Shown here: one piece after another, positions 25,759 to 35,350 of the stretch
Numbering within the stretch: the stretch's first letter is position 1
Layout: each line of letters starts with the position of its first letter
Assembly: GCA_020630575.1 (NCBI GenBank)
Contig: JAHDBD010000005.1
Coordinates: 178,656 to 242,655 of the forward strand
Direction of reading: 5' to 3'
Length of the DNA stretch: 64,000 bases
From: Bernardetia sp.
Lineage (GTDB): Bacteria > Bacteroidota > Bacteroidia > Cytophagales > Bernardetiaceae
Notes under the pieces: model-generated
Told to the model about the DNA's origin: nothing
The model's input: only the letters and a program-made list of their open reading frames with translations
Database searches by the model: none
Translations under genes and position numbers: made by a program

Positions 25759-26289
25759 TCAAAACTTTGATTCAATTTCTTTTTGTTGTCTAATATGATG
25801 TTTCCAATGAATTAAATCAAAATTAAGCCAATCTTTTGCTGTCAGCATTCCAAAAATAGGGTGTTTTGTGCCAAAGTTAGGCTGTATTTGACTTTCCATT
25901 CTCTCAGTTAGCTCTGTCAAATAAGTTGAATAATTTTCTAGTTCTTTTTCAAAAAATGCTTTGGGTTGAAATTCTGGTTGTGGCATTCCCTCAGGCATTT
26001 TTACTTTTTTACTATGAGAAATATAACCTCTACCCAAAATAAAACTCCCTTCAGAGGTTAGTTCAGCCTGTTCTACTCCTTTTTCTTGGTTTATACAATT
26101 CGTAATTTTGCCATTTATCCAATGACGAGATGCTGAATAGAGGTGATTGTAAAGCTGTCCCATTGACCAACTTCCATCATCAAAAGTTTTTTCAAAATCT
26201 TCTTTTTTATAGTTTTGAAGCGAATTGTAGTAGTGTTCAACTACGCCTGAAAGTTCTTTTCCTAGCTGAGAAACTGTTTTTGTACTCAT
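25759..26289 (-). CDS. DinB-family protein
   Basis: A 176-residue all-helical protein of the DinB/YfiT-like superfamily. The blocks WSMGQLYNHLYSASRHW (about 41-57) and the C-terminal LNFDLIHWKHHIRQQKEI (about 154-171) carry the His residues that bind a metal in this fold. Members act as thiol-dependent transferases (mycothiol or bacillithiol) or are of unknown role; the substrate here is unknown. Single gene. Confidence 0.8.
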   Translation of the reverse strand: MSTKTVSQLGKELSGVVEHYYNSLQNYKKEDFEKTFDDGSWSMGQLYNHLYSASRHWINGKITNCINQEKGVEQAELTSEGSFILGRGYISHSKKVKMPEGMPQPEFQPKAFFEKELENYSTYLTELTERMESQIQPNFGTKHPIFGMLTAKDWLNFDLIHWKHHIRQQKEIESKF

Positions 26290-26423
26290 AACAGAATAAA
26301 ATAAATTGGTAAAATAGTGCTGAAATAGGATTTGAAGATATATTTTTGTGTCTTTTTCTACAAGTTAAATAATTTTGCAATAACTTTACAGCCTATTTAA
26401 AGTTCTGTTCATATAAATAAATG

Positions 26424-26431
26424 TAAATTTG
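26424..26431 (+). promoter_or_regulatory. Putative Bacteroidota -7 box (TAAATTTG)
   Basis: It fits TAnnTTTG and lies 107 bases before the arginine decarboxylase ATG, leaving an untranslated leader of about 95-100 bases. Confidence 0.4.
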
Positions 26432-26537
26432 TAACAGAATTTTAGATTATCTACACACAACTTCTATTTTCAATCATTTTTTATATGTAAAAATTTACAT
26501 ATCTTTTTTATTTAATTTACTCCCTCAAAAAACTCTG

Positions 26538-27944
26538 ATGGTAAAACGCACTTCTCAACAACGTTATATTGACCTTATCAAACAAACTTTTTATTTTGAT
26601 ACGCCAGATTTTACGGTTTCGAATGATGAACTTAATTTTTATGGTGTAGAACTTATGCCAATTATTGAAAAATATGGAACGCCTTTGCGCCTTACTTATT
26701 TGCCAAAAATTAGTGAAAATATACGAAGGGCGAGAAGTCATTTTGGTGAAGCGATGAAAAAATTGAATTACGATGCTGAGTATGTGTATTGTTATTGTAC
26801 AAAATCTTCGCATTTTAATTTTATAATGGAAGAAGTTTTGAAAACAGGTGCACATCTTGAAACTTCTTCTACTTTTGATATTGCTATCATTAAAAAATTG
26901 CATCAAAAAGGACTTTTTAATAAAGATAAATATGTAGTCTGTAATGGTTTTAAGAGAGAAACGTATACCAATGAAATAAAATCGCTGTGGCAAGATGGTT
27001 TTGAAAACTGTATTGCTGTTTTGGATAATAGAAAGGAAATAACAGCGTATGAAGAGTTGGATATAGAACAAATGCAAATCGGACTTCGCATTGCAACAGA
27101 AGAAGAGCCTAATTTTTCGTTTTATACTTCTCGTTTGGGCATTCGTTATAAAGATGTTGTAGAGTTTTATAAAAAACATGTAGCTACCAATCCAAAATTC
27201 AAACTTACTTTACTACACTTCTTTGTAAATTCTGGTATTCGTGATACAGTTTATTTTTGGAGTGAATTTAATAAGTTTGTTCGTGCCTATTGTGATTTGA
27301 AAAAAATCTGTCCAGAACTTCATATTTTGGATATTGGTGGTGGTTTGCCTATCAAAAACTCACTTGGTTTTGAGTTTGATTACGAATACATGACAGAAGC
27401 GATTGTAGCAAATATTCAAGAAGTTTGTGAGCAAGAAGGTGTTCCTGTTCCTACTATTTTTTCTGAGTTTGGAAGTTTTACGGTAGGAGAAAGTGGGGGC
27501 ATGATTTTTTCTGTCATGGCTCAAAAACAACAAAACGACCGTGAGCTTTGGTATATGATTGATGGCTCATTTATCACACACTTGCCTGATACGTGGGGAA
27601 TGGGTTACCGTTTTATCACAATGGCAATCAATAACTGGGATAAAGAATATCAGCAAGTTCATGTCGGTGGAATTACCTGTGATAGTATGGATTATTACGA
27701 TTCAGAATCGCATGTTTCGAAATTGATGCTGCCAAAATTCACACGAGGAACAGAGCAATACATTGGTTTTTTCCATACAGGCGCATACCAAGAAAGTTTG
27801 GGAGGCTATGGAGGAATTCAGCATTGTTTGATTCCAAATGCTCAACACGTAATTATTGACAGAGACGAACAAGGAAATGTAACAACAGAATTATTCAATA
27901 AAGAGCAAACAGCAGAGCAGGTTTTGAATATTTTGGGGTATTAA
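26538..27944 (+). CDS. speA: Arginine decarboxylase, PLP-dependent, fold type III
   Basis: A 468-residue member of the alanine-racemase-fold decarboxylases found in Bacteroidota and annotated as arginine decarboxylase (agmatine for polyamines). The PLP lysine is likely in VYCYCTKSSHFN (about 74-85). The glycine-rich phosphate-binding loop is LDIGGGLPIKNS (about 264-275). It is shorter than the 630-residue E. coli SpeA and close to the lysine/ornithine group, so the substrate is a family-based inference. Single gene with its own promoter and terminator. Confidence 0.85.
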   Translation: MVKRTSQQRYIDLIKQTFYFDTPDFTVSNDELNFYGVELMPIIEKYGTPLRLTYLPKISENIRRARSHFGEAMKKLNYDAEYVYCYCTKSSHFNFIMEEVLKTGAHLETSSTFDIAIIKKLHQKGLFNKDKYVVCNGFKRETYTNEIKSLWQDGFENCIAVLDNRKEITAYEELDIEQMQIGLRIATEEEPNFSFYTSRLGIRYKDVVEFYKKHVATNPKFKLTLLHFFVNSGIRDTVYFWSEFNKFVRAYCDLKKICPELHILDIGGGLPIKNSLGFEFDYEYMTEAIVANIQEVCEQEGVPVPTIFSEFGSFTVGESGGMIFSVMAQKQQNDRELWYMIDGSFITHLPDTWGMGYRFITMAINNWDKEYQQVHVGGITCDSMDYYDSESHVSKLMLPKFTRGTEQYIGFFHTGAYQESLGGYGGIQHCLIPNAQHVIIDRDEQGNVTTELFNKEQTAEQVLNILGY

Positions 27945-27970
27945 GATAAAAAATAATTAATTATTTGAAC

Positions 27971-28008
27971 CTATTTGAGCATTTCATTTACTTGAAATGC
28001 TCAAATAG
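27971..28008. terminator. Strong bidirectional hairpin terminator
   Basis: CTATTTGAGCATTTC pairs with the matching arm ending at 28008 (TGAAATGCTCAAATAG) in a near-perfect stem, followed by AATTTTT. It lies between the decarboxylase and the convergent lipoprotein gene. Confidence 0.8.
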
Positions 28009-28021
28009 AATTTTTAAGAGG

Positions 28022-28603
28022 TTAATCTAATTCATTTATCATTTTTACAAGTTCATCCTTAATATTCGCTGCATCTGATTCGTGACGTAGCTCCAAAGTT
28101 GCTTCTGCACTATTTCCAAATCGTTTACGGACAATATGAATATACATATTTTCTCTATCTGGTTGTATTGATGTGAGTATTTGGTTTCCACTCTCATTAC
28201 TTATTTCTTGATAAGTAAAATCTTGTTCTGTATCCTCTAAGAATCTTTTATATTGTGTTTCTAACACCTTATTTTCTATCGATTTGTCACTTTCCCAGCC
28301 TAATCTAATATATAATTTACGTTTACCTTCGGCATTATAATAATAACAAATAGAACGCCTTTCTCCCCCTCCCATATCCTCTGTTTTTAGACTTGCAACA
28401 TCTACATTTAATAGCTCTGCAATTTGTCGATTAGTAAACAACTCACAGCTTTTTTGTTTTTGTAAAGTTGATGACGATTGATTTGATTCTACTTTTTCAA
28501 TGTCAGTAGTTATTTCTTTGTAATTTTCTTGATTTTTATTTTCTGTGGTATTACAAGAAACTAAGAATAACAAAATAAAAAAATAGATATTAAAATTTTT
28601 CAT
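28022..28603 (-). CDS. Lipoprotein of unknown function
   Basis: A 193-residue lipoprotein with the signal MKNFNIYFFILLFLVSC (lipobox LVSC, Cys17). A low-complexity linker follows, then a conserved-looking domain: CELFTNRQIAELLNV, GGERRSICYYYNAEGKRKLYIRLGW, and NQILTSIQPDRENMYIHIVRKRFGNSAEATLELRHE. This is the layout of DUF3558-like or other cysteine-bridged periplasmic domains, but I cannot name the family. I chose the ATG at 28603 over the TTG at 28651. Confidence 0.6.
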   Translation of the reverse strand: MKNFNIYFFILLFLVSCNTTENKNQENYKEITTDIEKVESNQSSSTLQKQKSCELFTNRQIAELLNVDVASLKTEDMGGGERRSICYYYNAEGKRKLYIRLGWESDKSIENKVLETQYKRFLEDTEQDFTYQEISNESGNQILTSIQPDRENMYIHIVRKRFGNSAEATLELRHESDAANIKDELVKMINELD

Positions 28604-28720
28604 TACTATAAGATTTAATGATTTGAAAATTATTTTTGTGAAAATGTACAATTAAATACAATATAAACTATGAGAAAAGCTCATTTTGATGGTTATAGAA
28701 TATAATTTATCAACAGTAAA

Positions 28721-29329
28721 TCAATACTCCCATTTATTCTCAATAAGTGTAGTAGCAATTTCCTCAACAAAAGAATCTGCAACAAGTTGATTTTTGTCTT
28801 CTGTTTTCAAAAAATGCCACTTTATTCCGTGAATATCAGCTATTTTTTTTGCCCATTTTATACTATCTGCATCTTCTGGACTTCCTACAATAAATTTTCT
28901 TTTGAGAGGATTTTTGACATATTCTTGCAAAAAATAACCAAATTCTAAACGACTTGTAGGCGCAATATTGGCATCAAAAACACCTGATTTTTCTTTTGTC
29001 CAATAGGCAGGCAGCCAAAAAGCTGTAATATCACAGAGTTGTAAATATTGAAGTTCCCACGTAATTTGTTTATCTCTGACGGCTTCTAGTTCTGTTTGTG
29101 GGTTTTTATTGTCAATATCTGCCCATTTTCCTGTTTCTGGTTCTGGTGAAACGACTATCATACTAGGATTTAATCGACTATCTTCTGTTAGTTTTTGGAT
29201 TACTTTTCTTCTCCAACCAGTTTTTAAGTTTTCTTCTGAAGGTGTTGCTCCAGCCAAAAAAACACCCAATTTTGGAAAAATAGTATCATGATTTCTTGAA
29301 AATAAAGTTCGGATAGGTTCGTGTTGCAT
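28721..29329 (-). CDS. Nucleoside 2-deoxyribosyltransferase-like protein
   Basis: A 202-residue protein whose core matches the nucleoside 2-deoxyribosyltransferase-like family: VFLAGATPSEENLKTGWRRKVI (substrate loop, about 21-42), VVSPEPETGKW, ITWELQYLQLCDITAFWLP (about 88-106) and TSRLEFGYFLQEY with the conserved Glu. Real members of the family cleave N-glycosidic bonds; this group is often called 'like' because the enzyme activity is untested. The ATG at 29329 directly follows a GTG at 29332. Single gene. Confidence 0.8.
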   Translation of the reverse strand: MQHEPIRTLFSRNHDTIFPKLGVFLAGATPSEENLKTGWRRKVIQKLTEDSRLNPSMIVVSPEPETGKWADIDNKNPQTELEAVRDKQITWELQYLQLCDITAFWLPAYWTKEKSGVFDANIAPTSRLEFGYFLQEYVKNPLKRKFIVGSPEDADSIKWAKKIADIHGIKWHFLKTEDKNQLVADSFVEEIATTLIENKWEY

Positions 29330-29524
29330 CACAAAAAGAGATTGAATATAAAAGCTATTTTTTTTCTAAGATAGAAAATAATTGAATTAAGAACGTCAAA
29401 ATAATCATTAACTTTTTATTTTTTTGTATATTTACCAACTCTGTTTTAACTCTACACTTACATTATATGTAAAGTTTCAAATAGATGAAAGAATAAAAAG
29501 ACAGTATAATTTTATAATAATTCT

Positions 29525-30259
29525 ATGAAGACTACTTTTAAAAAAGCTATTTTTTATTTGCTGATTGCAATCACTTTTTCAGTTGGTTTGAATTCTTCTA
29601 TCTTGTATGCTCAAGATAAAACTACACAGCAAGAAACAGAAATAAAAGTAAAAGAGTTTGATAATAAAAAATGGAATGAGTTAAGAGATGGAATTAAATA
29701 TGCCAAAGAAATAGAAGATAAGAAGGAGGAATATAAAGAACCTGCCTCTAAATGGCCTGAATTAGATTGGAGTTTTTTGGCTAGCTTAAAGTACGTACTT
29801 ATTGGTTTGGTTGTGGCTTTATTGGCCTTAGCTTTAGTTTGGTTTTTTACAAAAGGAGTTTTGTTTGGGAATAAGAAAACAAAGTTAGAGGAAGAACAAG
29901 CTGCTTTTTTGACAGAAGAAAACCTAGAAAAAGTAGAGTTTGGTTATTTAGAACAAGCCTTAGAAAAAGCATTATTACAACGTAATTTCCGTATGGCAAT
30001 CCGTATTCATTATTTATGGCTTTTAAAAGTCTTATATGAAAAGGAACTTATCAACTGGAAAAAAGACAAAACAAATCACGCTTATATCTCAGAATTGGCT
30101 AATAAAGCGTCACAAGAATCAGCTACAAGTTTTAGAAAGCTAACCCTTTGGTATGAAAAAGCATGGTATGGAGAATCTAAAATTGATGAAAAAGATTTTA
30201 GTATAGTAGAGACTTATTTTATTAATTTTAGGAAATCGCATCAAAATAAAGCTGCTTAG
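29525..30259 (+). CDS. DUF4129-type membrane protein
   Basis: A 244-residue protein with a signal peptide (cleavage near SILYAQ-D, residue 29), a basic/acidic linker, one membrane helix (about 95-115, YVLIGLVVALLALALVWFF) and a C-terminal helical domain (about 138-240) with the DUF4129 features: LEQALEKALLQRNFRMAIRIHYLWLLKVLYEKELI and the aromatic FRKLTLWYEKAWYG. It is often near transglutaminase or MoxR operons, but here it stands alone. Followed by a strong terminator. Role unknown. Confidence 0.7.
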   Translation: MKTTFKKAIFYLLIAITFSVGLNSSILYAQDKTTQQETEIKVKEFDNKKWNELRDGIKYAKEIEDKKEEYKEPASKWPELDWSFLASLKYVLIGLVVALLALALVWFFTKGVLFGNKKTKLEEEQAAFLTEENLEKVEFGYLEQALEKALLQRNFRMAIRIHYLWLLKVLYEKELINWKKDKTNHAYISELANKASQESATSFRKLTLWYEKAWYGESKIDEKDFSIVETYFINFRKSHQNKAA

Positions 30260-30298
30260 GAATAAAGAATAAATAAAATGCTATTTTCAAATAGCTAA

Positions 30299-30315
30299 TT
30301 AACTGATAACCAGTG
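30299..30315 (+). repeat. Family B repeat fragment
   Basis: TTAACTGATAACCAGTG, a short fragment of the CAGTTAYCAGT units, 40 bases after the DUF4129 gene stop. Confidence 0.4.
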
Positions 30316-30353
30316 TTTTTAATTCGTAATTGTTCCTAATAAGTGAGTATAAT

Positions 30354-30395
30354 AAAAAAACACCTTTTTTCATGATAGAAAAAGGTGTTTTTTGT
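30354..30395. terminator. Rho-independent terminator, possibly bidirectional
   Basis: AAAAAACACCTTTTTT pairs with AAAAAGGTGTTTTTT across an 8-base loop. It follows the DUF4129 gene and lies before the convergent DUF2911 gene. Confidence 0.85.
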
Positions 30396-30413
30396 TAAAA
30401 ATACAATCTAAAA

Positions 30414-31337
30414 TTATTTATTCTTAGTTGATTTGCTGTTTTTAGGAAGTTGTTGAGAATAAGTTTTGATAAATTGTTCCATTTGTGGCTTTAGGCGTTT
30501 GTAGAAATTTGTGTTTTCTTTTTCACCCATTGCTATAGATTTTTTTACTAAATCAATTGCTCCTTGTGTGTTACTTGAAACGCCTCCTGTTTTGTTTCCA
30601 GCCATCATCAAACGAGCCTTTATCCAATTATTGTAAAAATGGTCTTTCAGAGAAATAGATTTATTAATCCAGTCCATTGCTTTTTCTGTATCTTGTTTAT
30701 TGTCTAAATAATATTCAGCAGATTGTGCATAAGTGTACCACAAATTATCAGCTTGCTTTAATGTATTTTCAATATTTGAAACCATTTTAGAAACAGGATC
30801 TGCATCTACAACAAAAGAAATTCTAGTATTTGACCACCAAAGAGAAACTTTTCCCTGACGATCTTCCATAGCTTCAATTGTAAAGAGCATACGTTCGTTA
30901 ATAATAGGCGAAATCATAGGAGTTACTGTAAAACGAACTACATCTTCTTTATCGTCATATTCGCCTGCACCCCACTGTTCAGAATTTTTATTGATGATAA
31001 CCGTCCATTCTTTCTCATTTGGAATAGTAAAAAGAGAATATGTTCCTGCTGCTATTTTTGTTCCTTCGATAGAAACTTCATCAGAAAAAGTAATATTTGT
31101 AGCCTTATTTGCTCCTGTACGCCATACTTCTCCGTAAGGAACAAGACCACCCCAAACTTCACGCTGACGCATAGCAGGAGAAGAATAGTCAATAGTAATA
31201 TCTGTAAGACCAACTGTTTGTTTTACCATAGCAGAAGGACTTGGTTGTGGCATGGTAAGTTGAGCAAAAACAGAAGAAGTAAAAAATAATGCCGTAAAAG
31301 ACATTAAAACTAAGCTAAGGGTTGAAATTTTTAACAT
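30414..31337 (-). CDS. DUF2911 domain exported protein
   Basis: A 307-residue protein with a signal peptide (cleavage near SVFAQ, about residue 26). The DUF2911 core is plain: MVKQTVGLTDITIDYSSPAM, GLVPYGEVWRTGANKATNI and AGTYSLFTIPNEKEWTVIIN (about 38-125). A helical C-terminal part follows, with TPR-like features (about 185-290). Common in Bacteroidota; no enzyme role is established. The earlier ATG at 31382 would add 15 residues in front of a normal signal peptide, so I chose 31337. Confidence 0.8.
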   Translation of the reverse strand: MLKISTLSLVLMSFTALFFTSSVFAQLTMPQPSPSAMVKQTVGLTDITIDYSSPAMRQREVWGGLVPYGEVWRTGANKATNITFSDEVSIEGTKIAAGTYSLFTIPNEKEWTVIINKNSEQWGAGEYDDKEDVVRFTVTPMISPIINERMLFTIEAMEDRQGKVSLWWSNTRISFVVDADPVSKMVSNIENTLKQADNLWYTYAQSAEYYLDNKQDTEKAMDWINKSISLKDHFYNNWIKARLMMAGNKTGGVSSNTQGAIDLVKKSIAMGEKENTNFYKRLKPQMEQFIKTYSQQLPKNSKSTKNK

Positions 31338-31521
31338 GAAAAATTGTAGTAACGATGAATAAAATAAAAATAACTGCCACATAATTTTGAAATAAATTTA
31401 TGAATTACGTGCAGCTGATAAATAAAACGTTTATAGTTCTTTATATTGATGAATGCAAAGATAAACTAGACTACTATTTGTAGAGAATTTTGTTAGGAAA
31501 TAAATTTAAAAGATTATTTTT

Positions 31522-32454
31522 TTATTCTGCCAAAATCCAATTTATCAAACCTTCCTTATCAACAATTGACCACGAATGAGGATGTCTTTGTCCATTGCTT
31601 CTATATCCTTTATTTTCAGTTGTTATATATTCTACAGCATCGTTGCCATATTTTTTCTTTAGTTCTTTACTTAGTTGTTCGATATAATAAGCATTCGTAT
31701 CTTCATATTGTGTTTGACGATTTTCTTTCCACCATACTGTATCTGGTTCTGAATAAAACCTAATCTTGACATTTTTAAGTTCAGATAAATTAGTCAAAGA
31801 ATGTGTTTTTGATAGATAAGGAGATTTAATCTCATAATTTCTATAACTAGAGTCTCCACTGCCAAACTCTGCATTAAACATACTAACAATCCATTTGGCT
31901 TCTCCAACAGCAACTTCTGAATAGTTTTTTTCAATATTCTTGATAGCATTTTCATATAAACCAAGAAGATCAATAGGCGAATCAACAATAAAAACACCTT
32001 TTGGCTGAATAATAGAATTAGTTACCTTTAAATGATTTGTTAGAAGAATAGCCACATTACCTCCACTTGAAAAACCTCCAATAAACGTGTTTTTCGTATT
32101 GAGATTATATTTTTTTGTTACTTGAAATAATATATTTTCTAATTCTCTTTTTTCATTATCAGATACCCATAAATGCTTACTAAAATTCATCATCAATATG
32201 GCAATTCCTTGTTTTGTAGCTTTTGCGATAATATCAAACTCTGTTTTTGTGCGTTCTGCATTACAAGGAAAGCAAGGGAAAAGAACTAACAAATGTTTTT
32301 GGTTTGATGGCAAAACTAATTCATAGTTATCAGTTATGAATGTTTTATTTTTTAAAGTTGTAACGGTACTTTTTTGGTTGGTAGAGTTGCTTTGAGAGCA
32401 ACTTAAAATAAAACAAGATGCTATAATAGCAATCAAAAAAAATAATTTCTGCAT
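31522..32454 (-). CDS. Lipoprotein with alpha/beta-hydrolase fold
   Basis: A 310-residue lipoprotein (signal MQKLFFLIAIIASCFILSC, Cys19). The body looks like an alpha/beta hydrolase: LLVLFPCFPCNAERTKTEFD (oxyanion side), NTFIGGFSSGGNVAILL with the nucleophile Ser in GFSSGG (about residue 124), an acid in VDSPIDLLG and a candidate catalytic His in QRHPHSWS near the C-terminus. Substrate unknown; perhaps an esterase. Single gene on the minus strand. Confidence 0.65.
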   Translation of the reverse strand: MQKLFFLIAIIASCFILSCSQSNSTNQKSTVTTLKNKTFITDNYELVLPSNQKHLLVLFPCFPCNAERTKTEFDIIAKATKQGIAILMMNFSKHLWVSDNEKRELENILFQVTKKYNLNTKNTFIGGFSSGGNVAILLTNHLKVTNSIIQPKGVFIVDSPIDLLGLYENAIKNIEKNYSEVAVGEAKWIVSMFNAEFGSGDSSYRNYEIKSPYLSKTHSLTNLSELKNVKIRFYSEPDTVWWKENRQTQYEDTNAYYIEQLSKELKKKYGNDAVEYITTENKGYRSNGQRHPHSWSIVDKEGLINWILAE

Positions 32455-32553
32455 AAGAAAAAAATAATTTGGTAATTAATATTCAAAAATAAAATATTGA
32501 ATCGTTTTTACTTTAAACTATTATCTTATTCGAAGTTAATTTTTATTAAGTAA

Positions 32554-33057
32554 TTACTTTCTACCCAATCTCAAAACCAAACTTCCTCCAACAAGCGCAC
32601 CTACACCAGCCCAAATCCAAAGAGAAGGACGAATTTTTTTAGGGTTTTCTCCTAAAAAGAAATAAGAAACATCATATAGAAAAGGACGATTATCAGCTAC
32701 TTTTGTATAAAGCCAATCTGTTAGTTCTTTAAAATTAGGATTTTGTTGATACCAACTTATAGGTAAATTGGTTGCTCCTCCTAGTTCTAAACTTTTGAAA
32801 GCTGCTTCTGCACCTGAATATACTTTTCCGTCTGGAGTAATTAAGCGAACAGCTTTTTTGAATAATTTTGTATCTAAATCTGGAAAATCTTTGGCTGATT
32901 CTTGATAAGGACGTAAATCAATATTTGATTCATTGACAATCATTTGCCATTTGGTAATCCAGTATTTACAAAAACCACATTCTCCATCCCAAATCAAAAG
33001 TGTTTTTTGTGGAGCATAAGAGGTTGAAAGATTATTTTTACTAGGAATAGAAGTCAT
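32554..33057 (-). CDS. Thiol-disulfide oxidoreductase, DCC family
   Basis: A 167-residue member of the DCC (DUF393) family. The motif WDGECGFCKYW (about 24-34) has the CxxC pair of this thioredoxin-like group. RPYQESAKDFP and GAEAAFKSLELGG also fit. A C-terminal membrane helix (about 146-165) anchors it. Members are predicted redox proteins without known partners. Single gene, divergent from the alcohol dehydrogenase gene at 33207. Confidence 0.85.
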   Translation of the reverse strand: MTSIPSKNNLSTSYAPQKTLLIWDGECGFCKYWITKWQMIVNESNIDLRPYQESAKDFPDLDTKLFKKAVRLITPDGKVYSGAEAAFKSLELGGATNLPISWYQQNPNFKELTDWLYTKVADNRPFLYDVSYFFLGENPKKIRPSLWIWAGVGALVGGSLVLRLGRK

Positions 33058-33206
33058 TTTTTTGAATTTTGATATGATAATAATACCTTGATTGTCAATA
33101 ATTTAGTTATTGGAGTAGTATTAATTTATTAAAATCAGAACATTAAACATATCAAATTGTTCAGTAATCGTACTATTCAAAAAACAAATAAAACTATTAT
33201 AATTAT

Positions 33207-34265
33207 ATGTCAAATAATGTAAAAGCATTTGGAACAGAAGCTGCTGATAAGCCTTTAAAACAAATGACCATTGAACGCAGAGAAGTAACTGCAAAAGATA
33301 TTGAAATTGATATTTTGTATTGTGGTGTTTGTCATTCTGATTTGCACACAGCTAGAAATGATTGGGGTGGAACAGTTTATTCTGCTGTACCTGGTCATGA
33401 GATTGTAGGAAAAGTGACTAAAGTTGGAAGTGATGTCACCAAACTTAAAGTAGGCGATTATGCTGCTGTGGGATGTATGGTTGATTCGTGTCAGACATGT
33501 GATAGTTGTAAGCAAGATTTAGAACAATATTGTCAGAAAGGCTTTACAGGAACGTACAATGGAAAAGACAAGCATCTAGGAGGACATACTTTTGGAGGAT
33601 ATTCTGAAAAAGTAGTTGTAGATGAAAACTTTGTTTTGAAAGTTCCTAAAAATCTTGATTTAGCTGCTGTTGCACCTTTACTTTGTGCAGGAATTACTAC
33701 TTGGTCGCCATTGCGTCATTGGAATGTAAAAGAAGGAAGTAAAGTTGCTGTTATTGGTTTGGGTGGACTCGGACACATGGCAATCAAATTAGCTAAAGGC
33801 TTGGGAGCAGAAGTTACACTTTTTTCTCGTTCGCCAAGCAAAGAAAAAGATGCAAAAGAATTAGGTGCTGATGCAGTTATTATTTCAACTGATGCAAGTC
33901 AGATGAAATCAGTAACTGGAAAGTTTGACGTGATTATCGATACTGTACCTTATGTTCATGACGTAAATCCTTATGTTTCTACTCTTACTATTAATGGAAC
34001 GATAGTCTTGGTAGGTTATTTAGGAGGACTTGAACCTATTCTAAATACTGTTCCAATGATTTTGGGTAGAAAATCAGTTGCAGGTTCTTTGATTGGTGGA
34101 ATTGCTGAAACACAAGAAATGCTAGATTTTTGTGGAAAACATAATATTGTTTCAGAAATTGAAATGATTAACATGCAAGACATTAATGAAGCCTACGAAC
34201 GAATGCTAAAAAGTGATGTTCGTTATCGTTTTGTCATTGACATGAAATCTTTGAAAGATAATTAA
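33207..34265 (+). CDS. Zinc-dependent NAD(P) alcohol dehydrogenase, YahK/CAD type
   Basis: A 352-residue medium-chain dehydrogenase. The catalytic zinc site CGVCHSDLH (about 38-46) and PGHEIVG (about 62-68) are present, then the structural zinc Cys cluster CQTCDSCKQDLEQYC (about 95-109), and the Rossmann motif GLGGLGHMAIKLAKG (about 184-198). It belongs to the YahK/cinnamyl-alcohol-dehydrogenase group, which reduces a broad range of aldehydes with NADPH; substrate unproved. Convergent with meaB, sharing a hairpin terminator. Confidence 0.92.
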   Translation: MSNNVKAFGTEAADKPLKQMTIERREVTAKDIEIDILYCGVCHSDLHTARNDWGGTVYSAVPGHEIVGKVTKVGSDVTKLKVGDYAAVGCMVDSCQTCDSCKQDLEQYCQKGFTGTYNGKDKHLGGHTFGGYSEKVVVDENFVLKVPKNLDLAAVAPLLCAGITTWSPLRHWNVKEGSKVAVIGLGGLGHMAIKLAKGLGAEVTLFSRSPSKEKDAKELGADAVIISTDASQMKSVTGKFDVIIDTVPYVHDVNPYVSTLTINGTIVLVGYLGGLEPILNTVPMILGRKSVAGSLIGGIAETQEMLDFCGKHNIVSEIEMINMQDINEAYERMLKSDVRYRFVIDMKSLKDN

Positions 34266-34290
34266 TAACTGTATAAATTAATTATACTTG

Positions 34291-34331
34291 AATGGTTAAT
34301 TGTAAATCAATGATATTTGCAATTAACCATT
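34291..34331. terminator. Hairpin between convergent genes
   Basis: AATGGTTAATTG/CAATTAACCATT arms, 12 bases each, about 17 bases apart, followed by TTTCTATTT. It ends three bases before the meaB stop. Confidence 0.7.
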
Positions 34332-34333
34332 TT

Positions 34334-35350
34334 CTATTTGTAATAATTGTTCAAAAGCTCTCTTGCCACTTCGACAGCATTTCTAGAGCCATTAGCAACT
34401 TGTTTTTCTAAATCTTCTATTTGTTTCTTTATTAATTCATTTGCATAAAAATCTCTTTTTAGCCGTTCTTCGATAGTTTGATGAAGCCATTGTTTGTTCT
34501 GCTGACTACGATTTATTTTAAAGAACCCATTTGAAGTTGTTTGTTTTACAAAGTCTTCAATATTTTTCCAAATATTCTCTATTCCTTCATTTTCTAAAGC
34601 TGAACAAATTTCTACTGGAACTGTCCATTTGGCATCATTAGGTGGGAAAAGATGCAAAGCGTGTTTATATTGTGATTTGGCTCGTGTAGCTGCATTTTTA
34701 TTTTCTTTATCAGCTTTTGTAATGACGAGCATATCAGCCATTTCCATAATTCCACGTTTTATTCCCTGTAACTCGTCGCCTGCACCTGCAAGCATAAGCA
34801 AAAGAAAAAAATCAACCATTCCTTTTACAATTGTTTCAGACTGTCCAACTCCAACAGTTTCTATCAAAATGACATCAAAGCCTGCTGCCTCACATAAAAG
34901 CATTGTTTCTCTTGTTTTTTGACTAACTCCACCTAAAGAACTACGAGCTGGGGAAGGACGAATATAAGCGTTTTTATGATTAGAGAGTTTTTCCATTCTT
35001 GTTTTATCTCCCAAAATACTTCCTCCCGAACGCTGGCTACTTGGGTCAATGGCAAGAACAGCAATTTTTTTATTTTTATTTTCTAGTTCAGTTGCTAAAT
35101 CTGCCAAATAAAGTCCAAACGTTTCGATAAATGTGCTTTTTCCAACCCCAGGAACTCCAGTAATTCCTACACGAATAGAATTTCCTGTATAAGGCATAAG
35201 TCTGTCAATAATCTGTGTAGCAAGTTCATTATCACTTTCTAACTGACTTTCTATAAGTGTAATAGCTCTACTCAAAATAAAAGGATTATGAGCCAAAATT
35301 CCATCAATATACTCTTGGGATGTTAAACGTGAACGTCTGCTTTTTGCCAT
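34334..35350 (-). CDS. meaB: Methylmalonyl-CoA mutase-associated GTPase MeaB
   Basis: A 338-residue G3E P-loop GTPase that protects and reactivates adenosylcobalamin-dependent methylmalonyl-CoA mutase. The P-loop is GVPGVGKST (residues 65-73). It also shows LAIDPSSQRSGGSILGDKTRM, the VGVGQSE switch region and the NKXD-like TKAD. The mutase itself is not in the window. The ATG at 35350 is the natural start; 35 bases of gene lie almost against the shared hairpin. Confidence 0.95.
   Translation of the reverse strand: MAKSRRSRLTSQEYIDGILAHNPFILSRAITLIESQLESDNELATQIIDRLMPYTGNSIRVGITGVPGVGKSTFIETFGLYLADLATELENKNKKIAVLAIDPSSQRSGGSILGDKTRMEKLSNHKNAYIRPSPARSSLGGVSQKTRETMLLCEAAGFDVILIETVGVGQSETIVKGMVDFFLLLMLAGAGDELQGIKRGIMEMADMLVITKADKENKNAATRAKSQYKHALHLFPPNDAKWTVPVEICSALENEGIENIWKNIEDFVKQTTSNGFFKINRSQQNKQWLHQTIEERLKRDFYANELIKKQIEDLEKQVANGSRNAVEVARELLNNYYK

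Noticed and set aside
26517..27179. 220-codon minus-strand frame opposite the arginine decarboxylase gene
   Set aside because: It is the shadow of a well-conserved gene, rich in Phe, Ile and Lys as expected for antisense of AT-rich coding DNA.
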